Position numbers and translations under genes: made by a program. A stretch of DNA of 64,000 bases from Tenebrio molitor. Taxonomy: Eukaryota; Arthropoda; Insecta; Coleoptera; Tenebrionidae. The stretch covers positions 25,544,001 to 25,608,000 of the forward strand of contig NC_091050.1 of NCBI RefSeq assembly GCF_963966145.1, given 5' to 3'. The notes under the pieces are model-generated. The model worked only from the letters and a program-made list of their open reading frames with translations, was not told where the DNA came from and did no database searches. This document shows positions 47,470 to 58,310 of the stretch, piece by piece; the stretch's first letter is position 1; each line of letters begins with the position of its first letter.

Positions 47470-47838
47470 TGTGTGGTACTTGGCGGGGCCCAATTTGGTG
47501 ATGCCGTTGCCACTTTCTGGGGTTTGATTTTGTGAACTGTATTTTGGGTTTTTAATTAAAACTATAGCTTCTAACACACTGTTATATTAATTTTAAAATT
47601 TAACAACTTACACTGAAACAACACTTAAACTAACATGTGGGAAGTAAATCGACTTGGGCAAAAACAAAACGGCAAAGAGGCCGAGGCCTGGGTTGAGGTG
47701 CTATTTATAGCGTTGAGGGCGCATTTTGGAAAATAGTTTTGCGCATTGGCGACTTCGAGAAACTGTAGGGTGGTGCTGACATCTGATAGGGGTAGTTACA
47801 GTTGCTCGAAGCCGCCAAGATTTAAACGAGACGCTACA
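47470..47838 (-). repeat. BEL 5' LTR
   Basis: The pair of the LTR at 38,558-38,932, followed outside by the ATAAT target copy. It should hold the promoter, but I could not single out a TATA box. Confidence 0.93.
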
Positions 47839-48420
47839 ATAATGTTAATAAAAGTGGCCTTAAAATCAAATTTGACACTTATATCTAGTATGAGAATTGG
47901 TAGTTTTCGACATTTTTTGATCATCAATTTTGAAAAATTGCAGTAGGCGTATGAAACGTAAATAAAATGTCACTAATAGCGCAAAAATTCGGCCCCATCT
48001 TTGGAAATTCAGTAAAAAAAATCAATTACCTATTTCCAATGGTTCAGGAGCTATACATTTTTCATGAAGCTCTGCAACCCCGCTTTTTTGCGAAAAAAAT
48101 GACATACCTTAGGTCAAAAATCATGATAGATAAGAAGGACGTTCTGAACTCAGAAATTAACGTAAAATCCAAATATGAAATCAAAATGGGGTCTTTCCAT
48201 TTAAAAAAACAAATGTGGCGTCGATTTCCGGTATTTCCGGAAGTGTCGCTATTTTGAAAATATTTTATTTGAACTTGGAGCAGTCAACTGTAGTCGGCTA
48301 CCAATTTTCTATTATAATCGACGTGTTACCTGAAACACCACTCGATCTACGATCTCATGGTGTTTCCGGGCAACACGTCTCGTATAATAGAGAATTTTCA
48401 ATCCTCTAGTTGTATAATAA

Positions 48421-48594
48421 CGGGTGTTTTTTTTAATTTGGCGTCGAAGTAGTCGTTGAACTGTTGATTGTGAACGCACTATACAGGTTACGGATCACGG
48501 AGCAGCTGTTTAAATCTTACGCTTTTATACGAGTGGTGCGATCTCAATCGACTCTCCAACGCCTACTTGGACGCCAAATTTAAAAAAAACACGC
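48421..48594. mobile_element. 174-bp MITE with TIRs
   Basis: The left end GGGTGTTTTTTTTAATTTGG and right end CCAAATTTAAAAAAAACACG are inverted copies. GACGCC-AAGTAGGCGTTGG boxes follow on both sides. The right side contains CAACGCCTACT about 27 bp from the terminus, the same box as in the DUF4817 transposon at 43.1-45.1 kb. Confidence 0.82.
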
Positions 48595-49500
48595 TTTATA
48601 TGACTATATCATTCATTACTTTATAAACCAATAAGAATCTTTGATTTTCTTTAGTTACCATGTATTACAGCGGTTATTATTTTAGTAACCAGGGAGATTT
48701 CGAATATACGAACCTTTGTATATTCGAATAATATACCACCTTTGTATTTTCGCTCGCCGCGCTGCCTTAATTTACAAATTTTTTTGCGCTAGCCGTTACA
48801 TCAACGTCACATCAAATCGCTCTGCTACTGAATGCGCCCAGTCGGTTTCGGAAACCTGTTTATTTATTTTTTATTTATCTATTTTTTTTATTTATGATAT
48901 AGTCTTAGAAATTGAGTTGTAATTGATTTCCACTGTTTTTGTTGGTGTAGCGGGAATAAATGTATTATAACCTTAATAGTTATGAATTTCAAAGGCAAAG
49001 GTTAATAACACTTGTTATGGCCTTGTCGCCATTTAATCTAAAACAAAAAGCATTTCGTTTAATTTTTAATCTTTTATTTTTTTTCCTACTACGTATCTAG
49101 AAAGTTTCATCTACTGTCCTAGCAGCAGACTTGTAATCGAAAGTGAAACCTATCCTGCGTGTGGTTGCTAGCTACGAAAGTAAAATACTTACGCGACTAG
49201 GAGATTCCTTACGGAACGAGGAGGATTTTATTTTATTTTGTGACAATTTCGATTGAGCTACCCAAATCATCAAATAGAAAACAGCAACACATTTTATGAT
49301 AATATGTAGTTTAATTAGTCCAATTGAATACAACAAAGGAAAATTAATCTACTTATTCACATTTATTGTGATTTATGAATTGTTGGAAAGTTAGGTTATA
49401 TAGCTCACTCAACTTGACAGGCAACAATGAGCCTAACGTAATTCCGGCGGCTCTTTCAATTCCGTCACATTCCATATTTTGCATAAATACCAATAACCAC
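48595..49500. other. no gene recognised
   Basis: AT-rich sequence without clear repeats or frames. Confidence 0.5.
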
Positions 49501-49527
49501 AAACTATCAAACTAACATTATTACGGA

Positions 49528-51110
49528 TTACACGCACTTACACAATTCACGCCGTTTGAAGACGAAAAATAAAATGTTTGTAAAAGCCGTTGCTATGATT
49601 TTTGCTTCCAAGATCCAAGGACGGTCGCGATACGGCACGATTTTTGCTATTCTTTTAACATTATAAAATGTTGGTGCTTCGTAGTAGGAAAAATGTAATA
49701 CAATACACGATGCGTAAGTTTCTTCTGTAACCTCGGAGGTTTCACGGCCCTCGGCTGCAGCCTCGGGTCTTGAACTACCTCCTTGCCAAAAAAAGTTCAC
49801 TTACGCATCTGGTAATGTAAATAACTATTAATGAGTAAGTATGAAATAGCATTAAACAAATCCAAAAAGTTTAATTGGTTCAAGTTTAAATCGTGCCCTG
49901 TTAATTTCAATTCAGTTAGGGTTAATTTCATAACATTTCCTGGTCCACTAGTTTCTCCTTTTGCAATATTAATAATATCATATTCTTTATTTACCACTAA
50001 ATCCAATAATTCCATTATTTATAGAGCAAAAAATCTTTTCTCCTTTTTAAACTACACGGTATCTGTTTAGAAGAATATAATATATCATAAAAATCTTTGC
50101 CTTTATTTACGTTAATTATTACATTTATATTCAGTAATGACCACATAAAACAGAAGAATTCATTTGTAATTGTGTGCGATTCTTAATTAATATGTTTTAA
50201 CTTTTTCTGATGGAGAAATTCCAAAATATCATTGTTTTGATAAAATTATCGTTTCGTTCAGCTCTAGAAAAAAAATATAAAAACTGTAGATATTTTATTT
50301 TGATTATTTACAACGCGCCAGTTTCCATTTCCAGAAGACCACATTGTGCATTCGATCCACAAAGAGAGTTAGATTTGTTAACTAATAATGCAGATAATAT
50401 TTTTTCAGTTTCTAGTGAGGGTTTTGCTATTGGGATCCACAAAACTAATATCAGATATTTCATAATCATAGTTACCCACCGTTGACTTTAGCATGTAGTA
50501 TATTTTTCACTCGATTTTTACGTAATTCAATGCAAATTTTTCCATTCAAAACTATGTTACAGTCTCGTAGAAATCGAAAAATTTTAGATAAAGGAATAAA
50601 TTTTGTAACAGTTTTTCCATCTTTTGCTAACAACCACCTCTATGCTTTATTGAATTCAGAATTATTGGTAATTTTTGAAACGGTTTTTATATCAACGTCT
50701 AAATCTTTAAATTTTTCAGATTTATATTGAGATGAATCTGCTGTGTCTAGATGCTCAAGTATCAGACACATCACCTGAAAATTCAAGCAAATTTGAAATT
50801 AAAGTAGCAACACCTACATAATTTGTTTCTTCTATACCTCTTCATAGAATAACCTCACATAGTCAAAATCATTTATCCCATTTTTTGATATAGTTGCATA
50901 ATTATTTGGATTGTTTTTAATTTTAAATTTAACAAAAATATAAGCACCTGATACATAAATGTTTCCATCCACTGATGTTAGTTTCAAGCGTAAAGTCTAT
51001 TCAAAAAACATCTGGACTGTCAAAATCAAAATTGGAGTTGTTGTGTTGGTTAAATCACTAGTTATTATCTGGTCGGTATCTATGATTTTTTGATTTTTCA
51101 AACTAATCAT
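49528..51110 (-). pseudogene. decayed multi-block protein-coding remnant, unrecognised
   Basis: Several minus-strand blocks in succession look like one old protein. At about 51,110-50,830 one reads LKLTSVDGNIYVSGAYIFVK then DFDYVRLFYEE. A likely intron follows (GTATAG ... TTTTCAG at about 50,831-50,774). Next is a block with FKDLDVDIKTVSKITNN, KDGKTVTKFIPLSKIFRFL and ICIELRKNRVKNILHA at 50,770-50,490, and then, after stops, fragments at 50,015-49,797 and 49,800-49,528. The blocks are hydrophobic-rich with alternating beta-like patterns and carry stops between them. I cannot name the family. A selfish-element or virus-derived structural protein is possible but unproven. No terminal repeats were found around it. 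Confidence 0.4.
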
Positions 51111-51693
51111 CTGTTTAAATTGACATTGTCAAATAAATTACAAAATTATTTAAGTATATTTTGTAAAAAGGTCAAAATGGGAAATTCAAAACGAACTATG
51201 GTGGCGCGAAGAAGAGGGCCATAACAAATTATTAAATTATAAAGCCATACCTTCAACAAAAAAAACGTTTTTTTATTTTAAACCAACTGTGGAGAAACAG
51301 CATTTTGCATTGTGAAAATAAAAACCTAATTAAAGCTGATTGGTTAACTATGTGGGTATTAGAGATGTTCCACCTAATATATCCTTAGCGGAATCTGACT
51401 CAGACAGGTATGGGAAGCGATTTTCAATTTTGGTTATTGTTTAGTTTTTACCTGTTTTCAGTTTGTCTTGATTAAATTGCTCCAGTTCTTTTAGTTGCTT
51501 CATTTCGTTTCAAGTATTCAAAACATTTTTTATTCAATGATTAAAAAGGAAAAGATAACCTAAATATATTTTGTAACTAGATTTTGACGTGGGTACACTC
51601 TAGTGAAACATTTTTATACCCAAGTACGGTCAAAACAAGCATTTTATTTAAAATTTAATTTTGATAATCCAGGAGTTTTTTGAATTTACTATA

Positions 51694-52159
51694 CAACGTG
51701 TAACAGAAATAAGTATATTAATTTTAACTGGTAATAGAACTCATCAAAAGAGACAACTTTCCTCTCTGCCATTTTGGCGAAAAACGTTGCGTAATGGCTT
51801 AAAAAATAGGAAAGATTTTCCTAAAACCGTTCATATCTCCAAAACTAAGCTACCTAAAAACCTGAAACAACCAGATTCTTACGAAGTGGATTTTTTGCTA
51901 TACGGGTAGATTCCTTTGAATTTCGATTTCTGCGTTAAAACACGTTTTCTGGATGAAAATGGACGTTTTTTTCATATTAGCGCTGATCTCAATTAGCCAT
52001 TGCAGTAGTTAGTAGCCTAGGGCTATTTTAGTGAAAAATCTCTCCAATTTTTTTTTGGAATTAAACATCGTTTTTCGGCAAAATGGTAGATAGAAAAGTT
52101 GTTCCTTTTGACGAGTTCTATCCAGTTAAAATTAATGTATCTATTTCAGAAACACCCTG
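51694..52159. mobile_element. 466-bp TIR element, TA target copies
   Basis: The left end CAACGTGTAACAGAAATAAG and the inverted right end CAGGGTGTTTCTGAAATAGA share about 45 bp, including ATTAATTTTAACTGG. TA occurs at 51692-51693 and 52160-52161. The ORF inside (51661-51909) has no motif. It is a non-autonomous mariner/IS630-type element. Confidence 0.82.
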
Positions 52160-52379
52160 TATACTGTTCAAGTTCTTTCACATTGATATTACTTTCTCTT
52201 ATTTCATTGTACCTAAGTATAATTTTTTTTGCGCGATTGTACTTTATTTGGTTGTTTACCACGTCTGTTTCCAAGACGGTAAGCTATGTTTACCCGTTGC
52301 TAACGATAAACTCGACGGTAAGTAATTTTTGGTGTTTTAGAACGGTACCTAAGTAAATTTATTCAAAATTAATCAATTA

Positions 52380-53330
52380 TTATAATAATTTTTATGTAGA
52401 CAGAAGTTGAAGACAAGAAGTGTCTAGGAAGTGTCGAAAGTGTAATATGGTTTGATAAATCGACAAAAGTTCTCGATCGTAGGCGTTGTACGTCTTTTCG
52501 GTACTGGTGAGCTTCCTTGAGAAGAATGCTATTGGCTTTTGCTGTCCATCTTCGAACTGTTGCGTCTGTCGCGATGCTGAGAGGGTTGCTGTGGCTGGGG
52601 TATGTTAACCTGGTTGCTTGCATCAGGTCCTCTTTGCATTTCTCAAAAGCTGTTTTGTCTCTTCAGTTGGTTCGATAGGGACCTCTCGTCGTGTGCAGCC
52701 GTTCAGGAGGGGGTTTAAGGGTGCTTGGGTTTTTGCTGCTTGTGGGATCCACCTCCGATAGTAATTCACCATGCCCAAGAAACGTTGCAATTGTTTCGAT
52801 GTCGTTGGGAACGTCAAGTTGCAGATGGCCTCGACCTTGTCTGGTAAGGGTTCTATTCCTTCTGGCGTGACCTTTACCCCCAAGAAGTTGATCTCTGATG
52901 CTCCGAAAGTGCATTATTACATTATTTATTACAACGTAATGGAGATGAAGTTTTTCTAGTACTTGTTGTAGATGACGGAAGTGTTTCTCTTCTGTGTGGG
53001 ACGCTACTAAAATGTCGTCTAAGTAGACGTACACAAAATCCAATCCCTGAAACAGTTCAATCATAAATCTTTGGAACGTCTGGGCTGCGTTCCGGAGACC
53101 AAATAACCCAAATGGTGCAGTTACTGCTGTTTTTGGTTGGTCGGCTGGGTTAACCGGAATCTGGTAATGGGCTCTTACCAGATCGATGGTGGAGAAAATG
53201 GTTCTCCCTCGGAGGTGTTGGCTGAAGTCTTGTATGTGCGGGATCGGGTACCGATCAGGTACAGTTTGGGCGTTGAGCGTCCGGAAATCTCCACATGCTC
53301 TCCAAGTTTTGTCAGCTTTCTGTACCAAGT
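52380..53330 (-). pseudogene. gypsy reverse transcriptase and RNase H start
   Basis: Motifs on the minus strand: WRACGDFRTLNAQTVPDRYP, HLRGRTIFSTIDLVRAHYQI (first catalytic Asp), TAVTAPFGLFGLRNAAQTFQ and the active site FVYVYLDDILVAS. At about 52,900 a short insertion (TGTAATAATGCAC region) shifts the frame before GVKVTPEGIEPLPDKVEAIC, LQRFLGMVNYYRRWIPQAA and the connection domain. The RNase H start LSIATDA is followed by frame breaks. Non-functional. Confidence 0.87.
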
Positions 53331-53677
53331 GGAGTGGGCTTGCCTACGGCGATGAGGAAGGTTTGATGATGCCCTGTCGTTGGAGGTTTTCAAATTCTTT
53401 TTTGGCGAGATGATATTTCTCCGGGGGCAACCTCCGTGGTCTGTGGTGTGCTGGGGGACCTTTTGTTTCAATGTAATGCAGGACTGTGTGATGCGGTTCG
53501 GTTGGCACGTTCGACGACCTGAGTACGTTGGGGGAACTGCCGTAGCAGTTTTTGGTACCTACGTGTCAGCTGCGTTTGTAAACACTGCCCGTATTATCTG
53601 TGGGTTCGTTTGTTTCAGGGGACACTGCACTGCTAGCCATGTTTCCGAGTCAATTAACCTTTTACCACTGATGTCCA

Positions 53678-53914
53678 CTAATAATTTGAAATTGTCAAAA
53701 AAGTCTCTGCCCCGATGATGGCGTCTGTCACGTCCGCGATTAAAAACGTCCACGTGAATTCTCGTCTTAACCCGATATTCAGATGAAGCACTCTTTCACC
53801 TAACACTTTAATACCGGATCCGTTTGCCGTTTGCAAGTTAAACCGCGGAACGTAATGTTTTTGGTCTTTGAACTTCGCGGGCAAAATGCTGAAGTCCGCA
53901 CCCGTATCCACCAA
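53678..53914 (-). pseudogene. gypsy aspartic protease
   Basis: Minus strand MVDTGADFSILPAKF carries the D-T-G active site; FLIADVTDAIIGAETFL is the expected second half. It lies between the gag zinc knuckle and reverse transcriptase as usual. A spacer with stops (53,330-53,678) separates it from the polymerase. Confidence 0.85.
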
Positions 53915-53992
53915 AAAGTGTATCTTTGACTGTTTGCCACTTACATAGAGGCGACGGGCTGTACATCGTGTGGCAGGAGCTGACTTTACTGA

Positions 53993-54773
53993 TTATCCCT
54001 GCTCCGACGTGGCGTTTTTTGGATACGCGCAGGGGTCATTGCATTGCCGTGCTCGGTCTCCGAATTTGTAGTGATACGAACAGTATTTGCCCGTGTCCGT
54101 GTCGGGGGTTTCTCGGCTGCGACTTTGGCTGCGCCCTCTGCTTCGCTCCCGCTCGTGACGTTGGTTGCCTAGCTGCTTCAATTGTTGCTCCATCTTCTCC
54201 AACCTTCGTATGACCGCCCCTAGAGTGTCGCCCTCTGACGTTGATGTGGACTGGCCTTGCGGGGTGGACGATGTGTTGCGTGTGGTGGCTGCAATGGCGG
54301 CCGTTGGGGTGGCTTCCAGGATTTTGTCCGCCACCATAGCTACATGGTCGATCGATCTCCATTACCGCTACGAGGATGGGTTGTATGCTGCTGGGCATCT
54401 GTTGCAGGAACAACTCCCGCAAAACGGATTCGTTGACGTACTGCGTGTCCGTCACCAGGGTCCTCATGTCCCTGAGAAGTTGCGAGGGTTTCCGGGTGCC
54501 TAACTCCTGTCCTGAAAGGAGTTGCTTCAGTTTCTGGGTCTCCGTTAGCGTCGTCCGGCTCAGAATATCGGCCTTCAACTTGCTGTACAGGGCGTCTGCA
54601 TCGGGTTTGAGTATGAGGTCGGCTACCTCCCTGTCGAGGTCGGGACCGAGCGCGGCGACCACGTGGTTGAACTTCGTCTCTTCCCTGGTGATCTTGGGTG
54701 TCGCCAGGTTGAATTTGGCCTCCACCATGGCGAACCAAAGCTCCGGTTTGTGTGTCCAGCACGGAGGTAGCAT
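53993..54773 (-). pseudogene. gypsy gag, frameshifted
   Basis: Minus strand MLPPCWTHKPELWFAMVEAK, TKFNHVVAALGPDLDREVAD, KLKQLLSGQELGTRKPSQLL and ELFLQQMPSSIQPILVAV form a Ty3-type capsid. At about 54,340 the frame shifts into the tail, with a Ser/Arg-rich stretch and YCSYHYKFGDRARQCNDPC, the zinc knuckle. A TAG lies a few codons before the first Met used here. Its composition is more GC-rich than the surroundings. Confidence 0.85.
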
Positions 54774-55589
54774 GAGCTACGAGGCTTCGACTTGGGGCTC
54801 ATTCGCGTCGATTCCGTCAGGCATTTTGGCGTTGCTAGACTTCTCTCTAGTCGAGTCAATAAAGCCGAAAAATCGCCGAAACTTCTTAATCCTCAGAAAC
54901 AGCTCCGATTTTGATGATTTTTTTTTTTTAAATGTGTGTATTTATGTATTATTTGAAATCAGAAACATTTTGTTTGGGGCACGTAAATATTTATATTGTT
55001 TAAACAATAATTTGCTATTTATGGAAAAAAATCCGTTTTCCACGATATTTATTTCAAAGGTTTTTTTTATATGGAAACTGAAGTATAAAGAGTAGTTGTT
55101 AAGTTAAAATTTCTAGTAAAAAAACAATTTTTACAACAAAAAAACCAAATTCAAATAACATTTCTTACCCATTCGTGTCTTTCTGTCATGGAACAGCTTA
55201 AACAATGACATAGTTGAATCAAACAGTGTAGTTGTTTTTAAAAATAAATTACAAAAATATCCTCGGGAAATTCATAGCCATAATTACAATTAAGTAAGTA
55301 GTGCTTATAGGCGGCCCGCGGCCCGGCCGCGATTCGAACGGAGCAAACAGTGAAATACATCTGTTGGAAATCCTACACTAAAGCTTGCTAAGTTAATTTC
55401 TGGGAATAAAACAGGCTAATGCCTCTATTCCTCCAATTAATAATAATTATTATTATTATTAAAAAAAAAGGCTATATTCTATCTCGTGATTCGGAAGTCA
55501 CGTTAAGCCATTGGTCCCGGTCTATTGAGTTGGTCATCACGCCCCTCATATTTGTAAACCAGTCCTAGACTGTGTAACAACATTTTGGA

Positions 55590-55613
55590 TATTATTATTA
55601 TTATTATTATTAC
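55590..55613. repeat. (ATT)n tract
   Basis: About eight ATT units form the apparent insertion site of LINE A copy 4 or the tail of the element before it. Confidence 0.85.
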
Positions 55614-55900
55614 ATCTTAACCCTCCACCACCCGGCGGCACGGCAATTTTGCCGGAGTACATACACTATTACACTATTAATAGTGCAGTGCTTATCAACA
55701 TAATTACCGGCGTCTCGCCTCCACATTTTGACTTTTTTGTGTTTTATGTTCTGGGTCAATGTTAAGGAATTTCCTCACGATATGACATAAGTATTATAAT
55801 ATACCTTTTTGAATTTCAACCACCAATGTGTTCTCTAAGTCCAAAATTTTTACATTTTTAAAAAGAGATTGCGGTACTATTCCCGTTGCTGAAATTACAT
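55614..55900 (-). pseudogene. LINE A copy 4, 3' end only
   Basis: The minus strand repeats the nuclease C-terminus (ISATGIVPQSLFK region with a missense change) and the 3' UTR with the CGGCAATTTTGCCG palindrome, ending ...GGTGGTGGAGGGTTAAGATG at the (TAA)n tract. Confidence 0.87.
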
Positions 55901-56375
55901 ATTATTAATTGGAGGAATAATAATTATTATTATTTTTATTATTAATTGGAGGAATAGAGGCATTAGCCTGTTTTATTCCCACAAGGATTTCCAACAGATG
56001 TATTTCACTGTTTGCTCCGTTCGAGTCGCGGCCGGGCCGTCTGTAAGCACTACTTAATTGTAATTATGGCTATGAATTTCCAGAGGATATTTTTGTAATT
56101 TATTTTTAAAAACAACTACACTGTTTGATTCAACTATGTCATTGTTTAAGCTGTTCAGAAAGACACGAATGGGTAACAAATGTTCTCTGAATTTGGTTTT
56201 ATGTTGCATTTTAATTATGTTTTTTGTTGTAAAAACTGTTTTTTTACTAGAAATTTTAACTTAACAACTACTCTTTATACGTCAATTTCCATATAAAAAA
56301 AATCTTTGAAATAAATATCGTGGAAAACGGAATTTTTTCCAAAAATAGCAAATTATTGTTTAAACAAAATAAATA

Positions 56376-57922
56376 CACTTCTGGACAAAATTAAGGGACC
56401 ACCAATAAAAATTACAATTACTTGATGAAAGTGTCATTGATCTTAATAAAATTCACACATGTAATAGTTAAGTGTATATTACATTATTTTTATAGCATGC
56501 CATGAAGAAATGAACAAAGGTAATGCACTTTTTTCCAAAATAACAAATGTCAACAAAAAATTGTACTTGTTAAAGATTCAATTTTGAGTTATTACTGTAT
56601 TAAAGCGTTGATTTTATCATTATAAAAGTAGAAAATCAGTTTTCCGTCACACATTAAACCAAAAGTATGCCTAGACGGCATCTTAGAGTTGAGGAAGTAT
56701 CTCAAATCATTATTCTTCTTCGCGAAGGATATTCGCAGAGAGAAGTTGCTCAAATTTTGAATACCAACAAATCTGTGGTACAAAGAGCTGCTGCAACACA
56801 TAGAACCACTGGCAGTTTAAAAAGAATAAGAGGACAAGGGGCCAACAGGAAAACAACCGCCAGGGAAGATCACTACATTGAACTGCAAGCTTTAAGGAAG
56901 CGTTTTGTAACCTCTCGGGAGTTAAAAAATGACCTTTGTTTAGCTACTGGAAAAGAAATTTCAACAAAAACTGTAAGAAGGAGGCTGAAAGAAGTCAATC
57001 TGATTGCCAGAAAACCTGCAACTGGTCCAATTTTGACAGCCTTACATAAAATAAATCGTTTGTCTTTTTGTTTAAACCACCAGGAATGGAATGAAAGACA
57101 GTGGGATTCAGTTCTATTCACTGATGAGTCCAGATTTCACATTTCCAATAACGATCGTCGTGTTCTCGTTTTGCGCATACCTGGTGAAAGGTACGCACAG
57201 TGTAACATTCGTGGAGTTGATAAATTTGGTGGAGGATGTTTGATGGTATGGGGCGGAATAAGTTTCAATGGTCGTACACAATTAGTTATAGATGACGGCA
57301 GCAAGATATAGGGACGATATTATTGTACCTCATGTACTGCCATACGCTGAAAATTTTGGTCCGAACTTTATTTTTATGCACTATAACGCAAGACCACACA
57401 TTGCTCATACTGTAACAACTGCTTTGAGAGATGCAAATATTGACTGTCTAGAATGGCCAGCGAAAAGCCCTGATCTAAATCCTATTGAGCACCTGTGGGA
57501 TCACTTAAACCGACGAGTTAGAAGTGCTCATGCATCTCCAATAAATCTTGAAGAGCTGTCCAACTTGCTCATACAAGAGTGGCATCAGATACCACAACAG
57601 ATCATTCAAAGCCTCATTAGCAGTATGCCAAGAAAGATACAAGAGTGCATAACAGCCAGAGGCGGAAACACAAGTTATTAGTTTACGTTAATAATTTTTT
57701 AGAGTTACATTAATTTCTTAATTAATTGTTTTTCGAATTTTTGTCTATTTTTAGTTTTTTAGCTAGATTAAGTTGAATTTGTATATTTTTTTGACATTCA
57801 TACCAATTAAATAACGTAAAGTACACTTAACTATTACATGTGTGAATTTTATTAAGATCAATGAGACTTTCAGCAAGTAATTTTAATTTTTATTGGTGGT
57901 CCCTTAATTTTGTCCAGAAGTG
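56376..57922 (+). mobile_element. Tc1-like transposon, 1547 bp, about 100-bp TIRs, TA target copies
   Basis: The ends CACTTCTGGACAAAATTAAG are perfect inverted copies and the match extends inward for about 100 bp (to 56,475 and from 57,822). TA is found at 56374-56375 and 57923-57924. It lies in the right arm of the fold-back element. Confidence 0.93.
56667..57681 (+). pseudogene. Tc1-like transposase, frameshifted and active-site mutated
   Basis: The protein starts at MPRRHLRVEEVSQIIILLRE with two N-terminal HTH units (EGYSQREVAQILNTNKSVVQ and SRELKNDLCLATGKEISTKT). A GRPR-like linker (RGQGANRKTT) follows, then LFTDESRFHISNND with the first Asp. At about 57,290 (VIDDG / MTAARYRDD) the frame moves by one. 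The second block reads FMHYNARPHIAH: the position normally held by the second catalytic Asp is Tyr (TAT). The third block SPDLNPIEHLWDHLN keeps the Glu. Both defects make this copy inactive. Joined length would be about 335 residues, normal for Tc1. Confidence 0.9.
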
Positions 57923-58023
57923 TATTTACGTGCCCCAGACAAAATGTTTCTGATTTCAAATATAAGTACACACATTAAAAAAAAAAACATCAAAATCGGA
58001 GCTGTTTCTGAGGATTAAGAAGT

Positions 58024-58310
58024 AAAAACCTTCATTGTCTCGACTACTCGTTCGTTTCGCGGTCGATGTCTGCGTGATCACGTCGGGGTCACCAATATTG
58101 CGTTAACTGACGTGTAGGGGATACACAGAGGCGATTTAACTTACATACAATGTGTATTTTGCTGTTGAATATTACATTTGTTCACACCTTATGACTACGA
58201 GCACGAGCTGCTTCTTACTTCGACGATTGGAGGACGAGAGAGAGAGATTTTTCTCATTCGCCCTCATCTCTTGATCGTCACTGAGTGTGGGGGTAGGGAT
58301 AGCGCCAGAT
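58024..58310 (-). mobile_element. gypsy leader, primer-binding site and part of 5' LTR
   Basis: On the minus strand a TGGTGACCCCGACGTGATC stretch (about 58,074-58,094) is the common primer-binding region of insect Ty3/gypsy elements, directly before the leader that leads to gag across the fold-back insertion. The bases beyond (58,095-58,310) are then the 3' part of the 5' LTR, containing a GA-rich tract at 58,232-58,247. The outer end of the LTR is hidden by the next insertion. Confidence 0.6.

Larger units (their letters stand above)
38558..47838 (-). mobile_element. BEL/Pao LTR retrotransposon with two nested insertions
   Basis: A 9281-bp element on the minus strand, flanked by the 5-bp target duplication ATAAT (38553-38557 and 47839-47843), the size usual for BEL. 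Without the nested transposon (2008 bp) and MITE (304 bp) it is about 7.0 kb, normal for the family. Domains run in order on the minus strand: 5' LTR, gag, CCHC knuckles, aspartic protease, reverse transcriptase, RNase H, integrase, C-terminal domain, 3' LTR. A GGCGGGAGAA polypurine tract adjoins the 3' LTR. Several stops and frameshifts make the coding part non-functional. Confidence 0.93.
52380..54860 (-). mobile_element. Ty3/gypsy retrotransposon, 3'-truncated, gag to RNase H
   Basis: Gag, protease, reverse transcriptase and the start of RNase H are readable in order on the minus strand. Integrase, the rest of RNase H and the 3' LTR are absent. The 5' part continues at 58,024 beyond a fold-back insertion. 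Confidence 0.85.
54881..58023. mobile_element. fold-back element with about 560-bp arms, opened by three later insertions
   Basis: The left arm 54,881-55,440 and the right arm 55,910-58,023 are inverted copies. The outer ends are ACTTCTTAATCCTCAGAAAC and its complement. Arm contents include the inverted blocks CATTCGTGTCTTTCTG and GGCTAATGCCTCTATTCCTC. The right arm is split by the Tc1-like element at 56,376-57,922. The centre carries an unidentified 3' end (55,470-55,590, GTGATTCGGAAGTCACGTTA) with an (ATT)n tail and LINE A copy 4. It lies within the gypsy leader/gag junction. It has no coding capacity of its own. Confidence 0.82.
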
